From Prauserella shujinwangii (GTDB lineage: Bacteria > Actinomycetota > Actinomycetes > Mycobacteriales > Pseudonocardiaceae), in assembly GCF_003001955.1 (NCBI RefSeq), contig NZ_PVNH01000009.1, forward strand, positions 1-64,000: 64,000 nt of DNA. Reading direction: 5' to 3'. The notes beneath the pieces are model-generated. The model searched no databases. It saw only the letters and a list, made by a program, of their open reading frames with translations, and was not told where the DNA came from. A program made the position numbers and the translations under genes. Below are positions 31,639 to 40,806 of this stretch, piece by piece. Numbering within the stretch: position 1 is the stretch's first letter; the number at the start of each line of letters is the position of its first letter.

Positions 31639-32736
31639 TCAGTCGTGCCGCAGAATGGCGCCGAAACCCTCGGTGAGATCCAGCTCGTCACCCACGTGGA
31701 CGATCCGGGCGCGGGTCGCGATCGCCGCCACCGGCAGTGCCTCGTCGGCCCGGCGGCGACCCGGGTACGGCACCCCGAACGCCTTCAGCTCGTCCTCGCT
31801 CACGCCCACCTGGGTGGGTTCGGGGCCGGTGACGACCTCGGCTTCGCCGGGCCTGCCGACGAGCAGCGTCTCCACGTTGCCCTCGCGCAGTGCCGTGGTG
31901 GTGGCCTCGAGTCCCTGCACGGCCAGGCCGGTGCGCTGGCCGAGCGCGTCGCGGAAGCGCTCGATCTCCTCGGCGCGCCGCCGGTGCTTGTCCTCAGCCA
32001 GCAGCTCGGCGACCTGCTCGCGCAGCTGGTCGTTCCCCGCGCCGGTGTGCCTGCCACCGCTACCGACCTCACGCACGTGCTGGCGCACCTGCTCCGGCAG
32101 GGCCTCCTGGAGCGCCTTGCGGGCCTGCAGCTCGCCCGCGACGACGACGAGCGTCGCCCCGGTGGCGCGCGCGGCCTTGGCCACGTCCTCGGCGACCAGG
32201 TCGATGTTGTGCCGCACGGTCTCCTCGGTGTGGGCCTGCATGTCGCGGTGGGCGAAGCCGCCGCCACGCACCTTGTGCACGGGGTGCTCGCTGCCCTGGG
32301 TGGTGTGCTCGTCCACGACCTGGCCCTGCTGGTCGACCGTGGTGATGTCGGCGCCGGTGTGGTCCACCACGGCCACCACGTGCGCGGGCGGCAGTTCCCC
32401 GTGCTCGGCGAGCGGCAGGACATAGGGGAGGTCGGAGCGGCGGGACACCGGCGTGGCGGGTGGCTCGTCCAGCTCCTGGTCCACCAGCACGCGGTCGCCC
32501 GCGGCCACCAGCGCCCGGCCACTGCGGCCGACGGGCGGCTCGCCGTCCCGGATGGCGGTCTCGAGGGCGTTCAGCGTGCGCTCGTCGGTCCCCTGGCCGG
32601 CGAGGTCCTCCCGGAGCTCCCGCCACCGCAGGTCGAGCTGCTTGGCGGCGTCCTGGGTGTCGTGCGAGTCCTCGAAGTACACCGAGGCGAACGGGCCGTC
32701 GGTCGTGACCAGCTCGCGCAACCTCGCAGTGTCCAC
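31639..32736 (-). CDS. baeRF (Rv2629-like) stress protein
   Basis: A 365-residue protein of the bacterial archaeo-eukaryotic release-factor family, resembling Mycobacterium tuberculosis Rv2629. These have a peptidyl-tRNA hydrolase-like middle domain and are thought to act on stalled ribosomes in dormancy. The start GTG 32736 has GGGAGGATT upstream. A SigB/SigF-type promoter (32770-32794) precedes it, and the rsbW-sigF genes follow 69 bp downstream on the same strand. The molecular activity is not established. Confidence 0.85.
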   Translation of the reverse strand: MDTARLRELVTTDGPFASVYFEDSHDTQDAAKQLDLRWRELREDLAGQGTDERTLNALETAIRDGEPPVGRSGRALVAAGDRVLVDQELDEPPATPVSRRSDLPYVLPLAEHGELPPAHVVAVVDHTGADITTVDQQGQVVDEHTTQGSEHPVHKVRGGGFAHRDMQAHTEETVRHNIDLVAEDVAKAARATGATLVVVAGELQARKALQEALPEQVRQHVREVGSGGRHTGAGNDQLREQVAELLAEDKHRRRAEEIERFRDALGQRTGLAVQGLEATTTALREGNVETLLVGRPGEAEVVTGPEPTQVGVSEDELKAFGVPYPGRRRADEALPVAAIATRARIVHVGDELDLTEGFGAILRHD

Positions 32737-32769
32737 TCAATCCTCCCTCGTACGTGTGCAGCCGTGGGC

Positions 32770-32794
32770 TACCCGGAGCGAGGGGCGGAGAAAC
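32770..32794 (-). promoter_or_regulatory. SigB/SigF-type promoter of the baeRF-rsbW-sigF genes
   Basis: GTTT (32794-32791), 16 bp, GGGTA (32774-32770) on the minus strand, 34 nt before GTG 32736. It suggests that the sigma factor encoded downstream activates its own operon. Confidence 0.7.
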
Positions 32795-32912
32795 GTCGGA
32801 TCGCGCCGTCCCGTGATACTGAACACTGTATACGTACCTCGGCGCGAGGTTGTCCGTCCGCGTTGCTTAGGGTCCGGTTCGTGACCGCACGACGAGTTCC
32901 CGGGTAGCCCAG

Positions 32913-33695
32913 ATGGTCTGGTGGCACGCCGTCCTGATCGCCCTCGCCGGTGTCTGGGCTGGCATGATCAACACGGTCGTGGGCTCGGGAACGCTCGTGA
33001 CGTTCCCGGCGCTCGTGGCGCTCGGCTACCCGCCGCTCACCGCCACCACGTCCAACGCCATCGGGCTCGCCCCCGGCACCGTGAGCGGGGCCATCGGCTA
33101 CCGGCACGAGCTGCGCGGGCAGGGCCGCAGGCTGCTCGTGTTCGGCGCCGCCTCGCTGTGCGGGGCGATCGGCGGCACCGCGCTGCTGCTTTCGCTGCCG
33201 CCCGACGCGTTCGAGACCGTCGTGCCCGCGCTCGTCGGCCTCGCCGTCGTGCTGGTCATCGTGCAGCCGAAGGTCTCGACCTGGGTGCTCAGCCGCAGGG
33301 AGCTCAAGCGGGAGCGGGGCAAGCGGAACGTCGGCAGGCCCGGCCCGCTGCTGTTCCTGCTCATCTTCCTCGTCGGCGTGTACGGCGGGTACTTCACCGC
33401 GGCGCAGGGGGTCATGCTCATGGCGATCATGGGCATGCTGCTGGCCGAGCCGATCCAGCGGCTCAACGGCATCAAGAACGTGCTCGCCGCCGTGGTCAAC
33501 ATCGTGGCGGGCACGATCTACGCGTTCATCGCCCCGATCAGCTGGCCCGTGGTGGGGCTGCTGGCCGCCGGGTCGGTGGTGGGCGGGCTGCTCGGCGCGC
33601 GCCTCGGGCGCAGGATGAGCCCGTTCGTGCTGCGGATGGTGATCGTCGTGATCGGCGTCGCCGCCGTCGTCCAGCTCATCCTGCGCCAGCTGTGA
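32913..33695 (+). CDS. TauE/SafE (TSUP) family permease
   Basis: A 260-residue inner-membrane protein with about eight helices in two repeated halves. The repeats begin GxxAGMINTVVGSGTLVTFPAL and GGYFTAAQGVMLMAIMG, the conserved family boxes. TSUP members export or import sulfite, sulfoacetate, taurine breakdown products or other organic anions. No sulfur-metabolism genes adjoin it, so the substrate is open. It converges on the aminotransferase gene through a palindrome. Confidence 0.88.
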   Translation: MVWWHAVLIALAGVWAGMINTVVGSGTLVTFPALVALGYPPLTATTSNAIGLAPGTVSGAIGYRHELRGQGRRLLVFGAASLCGAIGGTALLLSLPPDAFETVVPALVGLAVVLVIVQPKVSTWVLSRRELKRERGKRNVGRPGPLLFLLIFLVGVYGGYFTAAQGVMLMAIMGMLLAEPIQRLNGIKNVLAAVVNIVAGTIYAFIAPISWPVVGLLAAGSVVGGLLGARLGRRMSPFVLRMVIVVIGVAAVVQLILRQL

Positions 33696-33716
33696 CACCC
33701 GCGTGCCTGGTCACCA

Positions 33717-33762
33717 CTCGTGAGTGTTTTCCGTGGTAAGAACCACGTTCTTCACTCACGAG
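33717..33762. terminator. 46-bp palindrome between convergent genes, bidirectional terminator-like
   Basis: Outer arms CTCGTGAGTG (33717-33726) and CACTCACGAG (33753-33762) and an inner pair CCGTGGT/ACCACG form a long hairpin with T-rich flanks. It overlaps the aminotransferase stop (33752-33754) and follows the TauE gene by 22 bp. The CGTGAGTG/CACTCACG ends suggest a second repeat family distinct from the 55-bp one. Confidence 0.65.
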
Positions 33763-34816
33763 CCGGGAACGTCCGCGCCGCCTCCAGGAAGGTGTCGTTC
33801 TGCTCGGGCGTCCCGATGGTGACGCGCGCGCCCTCACCCGCGAACGGCCGGACCACGACCTTGTGCTGGAGGGCGTGCTCGGCGAACTCGGTGGTGCGCT
33901 CGCCCAGCGGCAGCCAGACGAAGTTCGCCTCCGTCTCCGGCACCGGGTAGCCGGCCGCCACGAGGGCGTCCCGCACCCGCCCGCGCTCGCGGACGATGTC
34001 GGAGCAGCGGGCGAGCAGCTCGTCGGCGGCGTCCAGCGAGGCCAGCGCGGCGGTCTGCGCCAGCGAGTTGACGCTGAACGCCACGTACACCTTGCGCACG
34101 GCCTTGATGACCTCCTCCGGACCCACCGCGTAGCCCACCCGCAGCCCGGCGAGGCCGTACGCCTTGGAGAACGTGCGCAGGACGGCGACATTGGGGTGGG
34201 AGCGGACGAAGCCGAGCCCGTCGGGGACGTCCGGGTCGGTGACGAACTCGCGGTAGGCCTCGTCCAGCACCACCAGCACGTCGTCCGGGACGGCGTCGAG
34301 GAACCGGGTGAGCTGGTCGCGGCGCACCGCGGTGCCGGTCGGGTTGTTCGGGTTGCACACGAACACCAGCCGGGTGGCGGGGGTGATCGCGGCGAGCATC
34401 GCGTCGAGGTCGTGCCGGTGGCCGGCGTCGAGCGGCACCGTGACCGGCGTGGCATTGGCGACGCGCGTGATGATCGGGTACGCCTCGAACGAGCGCCAGG
34501 CGAAGAGCGCCTCCTGCCCCGGCTCGCACACCGCCTGCACGAACTGCTGGCAGAGCGAGACGGAGCCGCAGCCGACCGCGACCTGGTCGGCCGGGACACC
34601 GAGGTCGCTCGCCAGCCGGTCCACCAGTGCCCACGCGCCCATGTCCGGGTAGCGGTTCACGTCGCCGGCGGCGCGCGCGATCGCCTCCGCGACGCTGGGC
34701 AGCGGGCCCTCGGGGACCTCGTTGCTCGCCAGCTTGATGGCGCCGGGCACCGAGCGACCGGGCACGTAGGACGGCAGCGACATGACATCGGCCCTCGTGG
34801 GGACGGATGAGGACAT
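33752..34816 (-). CDS. HisC-like aminotransferase (histidinol-phosphate or aromatic amino acid)
   Basis: A 354-residue fold-type I PLP enzyme. Asn156-Pro in VCNPNNPTG, Asp185 in [10 protein letters not shown], Lys218 in FSKAYGLAG (Schiff base) and the Arg of GLRVGYAVG are present. The start [10 protein letters not shown] and length fit the actinomycete HisC2/Pat group, which acts on aromatic amino acids, better than the his-operon enzyme, and no other his genes are near. ATG 34816 has GAGGAGCG upstream. A TATCnCGCGnGATA palindrome (34859-34872) lies in the divergent region. Confidence 0.88.
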   Translation of the reverse strand: MSSSVPTRADVMSLPSYVPGRSVPGAIKLASNEVPEGPLPSVAEAIARAAGDVNRYPDMGAWALVDRLASDLGVPADQVAVGCGSVSLCQQFVQAVCEPGQEALFAWRSFEAYPIITRVANATPVTVPLDAGHRHDLDAMLAAITPATRLVFVCNPNNPTGTAVRRDQLTRFLDAVPDDVLVVLDEAYREFVTDPDVPDGLGFVRSHPNVAVLRTFSKAYGLAGLRVGYAVGPEEVIKAVRKVYVAFSVNSLAQTAALASLDAADELLARCSDIVRERGRVRDALVAAGYPVPETEANFVWLPLGERTTEFAEHALQHKVVVRPFAGEGARVTIGTPEQNDTFLEAARTFPARE

Positions 34817-34923
34817 GGACGGCGCTCCTCGGGTCGGAAGAACTTCTGCCGGTCAACCTATCTCGCGCGATATCTCCGAGGTCACGTTGACTCGGCGTCG
34901 GTGTCCGGTGGTTGAGTAGGTAC

Positions 34924-35574
34924 ATGACGACGACGTACACCGAGCACTACCAGCGTGCCGACGGCCGGGCTCTGCGGATGACGTTCGCCGAGCCGGAGGG
35001 GTCCGTGCGCGGTGGTCTCGTGGTGCTGCACGAAGCCGAGGGTGTCACCGATGGCGTGCGGCTGCTCGTCTCCAGTCTCGCCGGTGAGGGCTGGCTCGCC
35101 GTCGCCCCGCACATCTACGAGCTGCGCGGGCGGCTGACCGGGGAGGACGTCCTCGCGGCCACCGACATCACCCTCGCCTGGCTCGTCGACCGCGGGGTCC
35201 AGGCTGACCTGCTGGGTGTGGTGGGCTTCGACCTCGGGGGCACGGCGGCGCTCGTGGTGGCGTCGAGCCGGAAGCTCGGGGCCGCCGTCAGCGTGGGCGG
35301 GCAGGGCATCAGCACGCCCGTGTCCGAGGAGCTGCCCGCGCTGGTCGACATCGCGGGCAGGCTCACGAGCCCCTGGCTGGGGATCTACGGGGACGACGGC
35401 GGCGAGGTGGGCGAGGCGGAGGTCGAGCGGCTGCGGGAGGTCGCCGCGGCGGCACCGGTGCCGACCAATGTGGTGCGGTATCCGGGCGCCAACCACCGGT
35501 TCGACGCCGACCCGGACGCGGCGGAGGAGGCCTGGCAGCGCACGCTCGACTGGTTCGACGCGTACCTGCGTTGA
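34924..35574 (+). CDS. Dienelactone hydrolase-family protein with Asp at the nucleophile position
   Basis: A 216-residue alpha/beta hydrolase. The nucleophile elbow reads GFDLGG (Asp103), where dienelactone hydrolases have Cys (GxCxGG). His191 in GANHRFD and Asp157/158 in YGDDGG can complete a triad, and HEAEG (36-40) matches the family QExxG. Asp nucleophiles occur in dehalogenases and epoxide hydrolases, so the reaction may differ from lactone hydrolysis. ATG 34924 is preferred to an upstream GTG. It precedes the acetoacetyl-CoA ligase gene by 49 bp. Confidence 0.8.
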   Translation: MTTTYTEHYQRADGRALRMTFAEPEGSVRGGLVVLHEAEGVTDGVRLLVSSLAGEGWLAVAPHIYELRGRLTGEDVLAATDITLAWLVDRGVQADLLGVVGFDLGGTAALVVASSRKLGAAVSVGGQGISTPVSEELPALVDIAGRLTSPWLGIYGDDGGEVGEAEVERLREVAAAAPVPTNVVRYPGANHRFDADPDAAEEAWQRTLDWFDAYLR

Positions 35575-35623
35575 GTGGCTCACACACATAGGCGGTGCCG
35601 CGGCGCTCGCCTAGGCTCGGCGC

Positions 35624-37597
35624 ATGACTGCTGACGCTCCCGAGGTGCTGTGGCGGCCGGATCCGGAAGGGGTCGCTCGCACGAAGATCGAAGGTTTCCG
35701 CCAGTGGTTGCGTGACGAGCGGGGCACGGACGTCCGCGACTACCACCAGCTGTGGGAGTTCTCCACCGGTTCGTTGCCGGAGTTCTGGTCGGCGGTCGCC
35801 GACTACCTCGGCGTGCGGTGGCACGAGCGGCCCGCCGAGGTGCTGTCGGGGACGGAGATGCCGGGTGCGCGGTGGTTCGCGGGCGGGACGCTGAACTACG
35901 CGGAGCATGCGCTGCGCGGCGGTGTCGCCGGCGCGGCCAAGGAGGACGACGACGTCGCCGTGCTCTTCGAGCGGGAGGACGGGCTGGCCGAGCGGCTGAC
36001 GTACGGGGAGTTGCGGGCCAAGGTGGCCGCGGCCAGGGCGGCGCTGAAGGAGCTCGGCGTCGGCAAGGGCGACCGGGTGGTGGCGCTGGCGCCGAACTCG
36101 CCGCAGACGCTGGTGGCGTTTCTCGCGGCGGCGAGTCTGGGCGCGACCTGGTCGTCGTGCTCACCGGACTTCGGTGTGCGGGCCGTCGCCGACCGGTTCA
36201 CCCAGATCGAGCCGAAGGTGCTGGTCGCGGTCAACGGTTACCGGTACAACGGGCGGTCGTTCGACACCCGGCCCACGGTGGAGGAGCTGCGTGGCAAGCT
36301 GCCCGGGCTCGCGGCGACCGTGCTCGTCGACTACGTCGGCGGCGGCAGCCTGCCCGGCACGCGTGACTGGGACGAGCTGCTCGCCGGGCACGCGGGCGCG
36401 CCGCTGGAGTTCGACCCGGTCGAGTTCGACCACCCGCTGTGGGTGCTGTACTCGTCGGGGACCACCGGCCTGCCGAAGGGCATCGTGCAGGGGCACGGCG
36501 GGATCACGGTCGAGCACCTCAAGCAGCTGGCGCTGCAGAGCGATCTCGGCCCGGAGGACCGGTTCTTCTGGTTCACCACGACCGGCTGGATGATGTGGAA
36601 CTTCCTCATCTCCGGGCTGCTGGTGGGCTCCACGATCGTGCTGTACGACGGCAGCCCGGGGCATCCGGACCTGAGCACGTTGTGGCGGCTGGCCGAGAAG
36701 CACCGGGTGACGTTCTTCGGGACGTCGGCGCCGTTCGTGCAGAGCTGCCTGAAGGCGCACCTGCGTCCCGCGGCCGAGTACGACCTGTCGGCGATGCGGG
36801 CGGTGGGGTCCACCGGCGCGCCGCTGTCGGAGGAGGGCTTCCGCTGGATCGCCGACGAGGTGGGGCGGCACGTGCAGATCTGTTCCGTGTCCGGCGGGAC
36901 CGATTTGTGCACCGCGTTCGTCGGCTCGGCGCCGGACGTGCCGGTGTGGCTGGGCGAGCTGTCCTGCCGGTGCCTCGGCGCGGCGGTGGAGGCCTACGAC
37001 GAGTCGGGCAGGCCGGTGATCGACGAGGTCGGCGAGCTGATGATCACCAAGCCGATGCCGTCGATGCCCGTGTTCTTCTGGAACGACCCGGAGGGCAAGC
37101 GTTTGCGCGAGGCCTACTTCGAGGAGTTCCCCGGCAAATGGCGGCACGGCGACTGGATCAAGATCACCGATCGGGGCTCGGCGATCATCTACGGCCGAAG
37201 CGACTCGACGCTCAACCGCGGTGGCGTCCGCATGGGCACGGCCGAGTTCTACCGGGTCGTCGAGGCGCACGACGAGATCCTGGACTCGCTGGTCATCGAC
37301 ACGTCCTCACGGGACGAGGGTGAGCTGCTGTGCTTCCTGGTGCTGGCCGAAGGGGTCACCCTGGAGGACCTGGAGCCGACGCTGCGGAAGGAGCTGCGGG
37401 GCGCCCTGTCGCCGCGCCACGTCCCGGACCGGTTCATCGTGGTCGACGAGGTGCCGAGGACGCTCAACGGGAAGAAGTGCGAGGTGCCGGTGAAGAAGAT
37501 CCTCCGTGGGGTCGACCCGGAACGCGCCGTCAGCCGTGACGCGCTGGCGAATCCGGACTCCCTGGCGCCGTTCGTGCGCTACGCCACGGCGGAGTAG
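35624..37597 (+). CDS. Acetoacetyl-CoA synthetase
   Basis: A 657-residue member of the acyl-adenylate-forming superfamily, converting acetoacetate, ATP and CoA to acetoacetyl-CoA in the cytosol. The N-terminal segment with FWSAVADYLGVRWHERP and GARWFAGGTLNYAEHAL is diagnostic of AacS. The P-loop YSSGTTGLPKGI, the FTTTGWMMWNF motif and the C-terminal catalytic Lys in NGKKCEVPVKK are intact. It may salvage ketone bodies or PHB products. It ends just before the tRNA genes. Confidence 0.93.
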   Translation: MTADAPEVLWRPDPEGVARTKIEGFRQWLRDERGTDVRDYHQLWEFSTGSLPEFWSAVADYLGVRWHERPAEVLSGTEMPGARWFAGGTLNYAEHALRGGVAGAAKEDDDVAVLFEREDGLAERLTYGELRAKVAAARAALKELGVGKGDRVVALAPNSPQTLVAFLAAASLGATWSSCSPDFGVRAVADRFTQIEPKVLVAVNGYRYNGRSFDTRPTVEELRGKLPGLAATVLVDYVGGGSLPGTRDWDELLAGHAGAPLEFDPVEFDHPLWVLYSSGTTGLPKGIVQGHGGITVEHLKQLALQSDLGPEDRFFWFTTTGWMMWNFLISGLLVGSTIVLYDGSPGHPDLSTLWRLAEKHRVTFFGTSAPFVQSCLKAHLRPAAEYDLSAMRAVGSTGAPLSEEGFRWIADEVGRHVQICSVSGGTDLCTAFVGSAPDVPVWLGELSCRCLGAAVEAYDESGRPVIDEVGELMITKPMPSMPVFFWNDPEGKRLREAYFEEFPGKWRHGDWIKITDRGSAIIYGRSDSTLNRGGVRMGTAEFYRVVEAHDEILDSLVIDTSSRDEGELLCFLVLAEGVTLEDLEPTLRKELRGALSPRHVPDRFIVVDEVPRTLNGKKCEVPVKKILRGVDPERAVSRDALANPDSLAPFVRYATAE

Positions 37598-37718
37598 GTC
37601 CCGCGGGCCCGCGCCGGCGGCTCTTCGGGCCGTCGGCGCAGGTCAGCCGGGCGATGGGGGGTGCTTTGCCCGGCGGCCGAGGGGGTGTGTACTCTATGTT
37701 CGCAGTGGTCGCGACCTG

Positions 37719-37808
37719 GGAGGCTTCGCCTAGTCTGGTCTATGGCGCCGCACTGCTAATGCGGTTGGGGGTAACCCCCCCTCCCGGGTTCAAATCCCGG
37801 AGCCTCCG
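37719..37808 (+). tRNA. tRNA-Ser(GCU)
   Basis: The full cloverleaf is seen: acceptor GGAGGCT/AGCCTCC, D arm, anticodon stem CCGCA/TGCGG around CTGCTAA (anticodon GCT 37755-37757), a long GGGGGTAACCCCC variable arm, T arm CCGGG-TTCAAAT-CCCGG and discriminator G 37808. CCA is not encoded. Confidence 0.97.
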
Positions 37809-37862
37809 CCGGAGCCCGGTCCGCCGGGCCCCTACCGACCTCGGTCGGAACAACTGAACACT

Positions 37863-37935
37863 GCGCCCGTAGCTCAACGGATAGAGCATCTGACTACGGA
37901 TCAGAAGGTTAGGGGTTCGAATCCCTTCGGGCGCG
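37863..37935 (+). tRNA. tRNA-Arg(ACG)
   Basis: A 73-nt cloverleaf: acceptor GCGCCCG/CGGGCGC, D arm, anticodon stem TCTGA/TCAGA around CTACGGA (anticodon ACG 37896-37898, read as ICG after deamination), T arm GGGG-TTCGAAT-CCCT, discriminator G. It lies 54 bp after tRNA-Ser(GCU), so the two are probably cotranscribed. Confidence 0.97.
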
Positions 37936-37956
37936 CGTCTGGTTGAGACAGCAGTA

Positions 37957-37988
37957 CAGGGAACCCGCTGGTGACAGCGGGTTCCCTG
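37957..37988 (+). terminator. Terminator after the tRNA pair
   Basis: A perfect 12-bp stem (CAGGGAACCCGC / GCGGGTTCCCTG) with an 8-nt loop, starting 21 nt after tRNA-Arg. Only a short T-containing tail follows, as is usual in actinomycetes. Confidence 0.8.
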
Positions 37989-38042
37989 CTTTGTGGGGTT
38001 GATCGGGTGCGGTGTTGCGCAGGTAGCGGAGAGGTAGGCGGA

Positions 38043-38687
38043 TCATGCGGTCTCGGGTAGCGCGGTTGTCAACGCCTTCGTCGTGAGGGGCCGTCCCTCC
38101 CCCGCCCACCAAGCTTGGAAACACGGGCATCTGCTGATCGGTCGGCCGTTCACGACGCAGGCGAAGATTCCGAGTACGCGAAGGGCATCCACCAGTTCTC
38201 GGGTGCCGCTCATTGGAGACGCGACGATGCGCTCAGCGCACTCGATGGCGATGAACCGTGTGCCGGGTTGGCGGTCGCCGAGGAGGTGGGCGACGGCTTG
38301 GCGTACGACCTGGTTCGTCAGCTTCCGAACGCTGGCCAGTTCGTTCGCGAGATCGGCGAGGAAGCGGCAGCCGGACTGGTTTGCGCTGCTCGTGAACTGC
38401 GTCCACGCTGACGTCCCCGCCAGGGCACGGCCTCGCCGGTCGACCTCGGCCACCCATCGGTCGGTCGGCGGCAGTTCGGACGGCTGCCGGGCGCTGGTTC
38501 CCTCAATCGCGGTGCCTTCTGCCCTCCGCCTGAGGGTCTTGCGGATCGGCCCGTGCGAACCGAAGCACCAGTGCATGTGACAGTGGCGGCGCCATCGATC
38601 ATTCGATACGGGGTTGCGACAAGGAGGTCCCTCCTCGGTCGGAGCACCACAAGGATGGCTGTTGCTCATCCTTCTCGGCCGGGCCAT
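38043..38687 (-). CDS. Hypothetical protein with an N-terminal Cys/His cluster
   Basis: A 214-residue protein. The first 40 residues contain CGAPTEEGPPCRNPV followed by CHMHWC, a CCCH-type arrangement that could bind zinc. The rest is mixed, with another Cys-rich tail (CVVNGRPISRCPCF). GC is lower than in the surrounding genes and codon use is less biased, which with the adjacent tRNA-Arg suggests an acquired gene. The start is uncertain (38687 or 38669). No family or function recognised. Confidence 0.6.
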   Translation of the reverse strand: MARPRRMSNSHPCGAPTEEGPPCRNPVSNDRWRRHCHMHWCFGSHGPIRKTLRRRAEGTAIEGTSARQPSELPPTDRWVAEVDRRGRALAGTSAWTQFTSSANQSGCRFLADLANELASVRKLTNQVVRQAVAHLLGDRQPGTRFIAIECAERIVASPMSGTRELVDALRVLGIFACVVNGRPISRCPCFQAWWAGEGRPLTTKALTTALPETA

Positions 38688-38945
38688 GCCTCAAGCCTGC
38701 GGTACCGTCCGCCAGATAGTCACTACGCGAAGTGGGTCAACTTCGCAGGGTGTCCAGCTGGCGGGTTCCTACCGCGTGAGGTGGCTCCCGAACGTGGACC
38801 AATCGAGTACTCCGTTGCCGTCGGCTGTCGTGTGCCAGGCCGCGCGTAACGGAGTCCCGAGCTGTCGGGCTTCGTCCGTGGCACCGACTCAGCCGCTGAC
38901 CGACCGCGGGGTTCCGGCATCCCTAGGTTTCTCGTCCATGCCGAG

Positions 38946-40729
38946 TCAGCTGAAGTGCTTCTGGACCACGTGTGCCATCACCTCGGACGCTTGCTGAGCC
39001 TGTTCCGGTGTCACCTCGGGTAGGTCGGCTTCTCTTCCGCGACCTCGCTTCGTCTCGATCCCGATGTGCAGGTTCCCGCGCTGAGAGAGGTCACCGCTCG
39101 GTGAGAGATAGATGTCGAAGTGCTCCCTCCGTTTGGTCCAGTAGGTCACAGCGGGCTTGCCTGCGATGTCGGTGACCTGCCGATCCAGGTAGAGATCGGG
39201 CCTGTTTCCGTAGTCGTTCGGCACGTTCCTCGGGTCGACGTTGACCTGGATCGTGAGGACGTGTTCGGGCTCGACGAAGTAGCAGTGCTCGCCCCACGTG
39301 ACGGGCTTGAAGGCCGTGCCGAACACCCCCTGTACCGCTTCCTTGAACACGGCGCACTGCACGTGGCGGTTTACCCCGGCGGCCTTCAGGATCTGGTCGG
39401 GCGCTTCGGGCACCGGGACCTCCTGGTAAGGCTCACAGTCCGCGTTGCCTCCGGTGACACGGAAGTCGACGCAGGCGCCCAACGATCCGGTGTCGTTCTC
39501 GTCGGGGCCGTAGAGAAGGGGGCGTTGGGGCTGCGCATCCGCATGGCTCGGCTTCCCGCCGGCAAGGGAGATCGCCTGTTCCGCCAGTCGTGCCGCCACG
39601 TCGCAGTCACCGGTGGTGATGGTGAACAGGGTGGTTGCGAACCACTTGTTGCGGACTCCGGATGGGCCGTTGTTCCAGGTGGCTTCGCAGAGTGGGCCCA
39701 ACTGTTCCAGGTACACGGTCTTGCCCGCGATCTGCGCGGCCTGGCCCGAGGGTTCGGGTGCCTCCTTGTACCGGACGTCGAGTTCGGGTGTCGTCGCCTC
39801 GGCTTTCCCGGACTTGTCCGTGGTGGCGCAGCCACTGAACGGGTCGGCCACACCGTCCGCATGATGTGGCTGGAAGGTGTACATGTCGGCCTCCTGGCCG
39901 AGGACCTGGCTCAGGAAGGAGCAGCCGTCCCACTGGGAGAACGGCCGTGTATCGCGGTCGATCGTCAGGCTGTCCGGACTGCCGAGCTTCGCCACCGCTG
40001 CCCCGGCGTAACGCCGGAGAGCCGGGCAGACGTCTCGCTTGTCATACGTCTCGTGCTCGAACACGATCGCCCTGGTGAAACTGACCGGGATGTCCACCCG
40101 GCAATGCCCACGGGCGGAGCCGCCCTGCTGATACAGGTATGCCCTGGCTCCGTTGAGCTCGATGGGAGCCATCGAGTAGCGCGAGAAGTGGTCGGACAGC
40201 GCGCCGACCCGGACGGAAACGTTCTCGTCGGCGGGTGAGTAGTCGGGGTGGACGACCATCATGCAGGCATGTGGGCCGGTGGCGATGGTCGCGGCGTTCG
40301 GCGCGCCCCGTGACCTGGCGCCCTGGACATCCAGCAACTTGCACGGGTCCAACTGGCGGAGAGCGACGGTGATCGCCTGCATGTCGCGGTCCGGTGGCCG
40401 GGCCGACCGGGTCTCGGTCGGCACCGCGGCCGAGACGCCGCCGTCCGGTGCCGCCTCGCCCGCGCTGCCGTCGCCGTCTCCGCCGGTCAGCACCACCGGA
40501 ACAAGCACCGCGGCGGCCACCACAGCGACCAGGAAGGGGACCAGCGCGAGCAGGTACTTTCGCGAATTGCGAGGTGGGCGAGGCGGCTGCTGAGGCGGTG
40601 GCCACTGCCCCGGCGGCCACTGCCCCGGCGGCCACTGCCCCGGCGCCACTGTCCGGGCGGCTGAGGCGGGCCCTGCCAGTGACCACCGGTCCAACCGCCT
40701 GGCCCCTGCGGCGAGTTCGGCGAAATCAC
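38946..40729 (-). pseudogene. DUF3558-like secreted or anchored protein with a frameshifted N-terminus
   Basis: The probable start is GTG 40729 after GGGGGGAAC, reading MISPNSPQGPGG and a PPGQW repeat region. One 15-bp repeat unit near 40638-40651 has only 14 bp, so translation leaves the frame of the main body. The body (about 570 residues, ending at 38946) has a transmembrane helix or signal (YLLALVPFLVAVVAA), then an extracellular Cys-containing region with DPCKLLD and similar stretches typical of DUF3558-like proteins. An open frame up to 40826 exists in the body phase, but its start is unconvincing. It may be a sequencing error or a slippage variant. Confidence 0.65.
40608..40651. repeat. 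15-bp tandem repeat with one short unit
   Basis: The unit CCCCGGCGGCCACTG occurs at 40608-40622 and 40623-40637, then as a 14-bp unit at 40638-40651 lacking one G. On the minus strand it encodes GQWPP repeats. The length change shifts the reading frame of the DUF3558-like gene. Confidence 0.85.
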
Positions 40730-40806
40730 GTTCCCCCCAATAAGGCCGTCGTTGACCTCCTCGACGGCGCCTCCCGCGCCGCCTGCCAGCGCAGATTACT
40801 GTGGTG

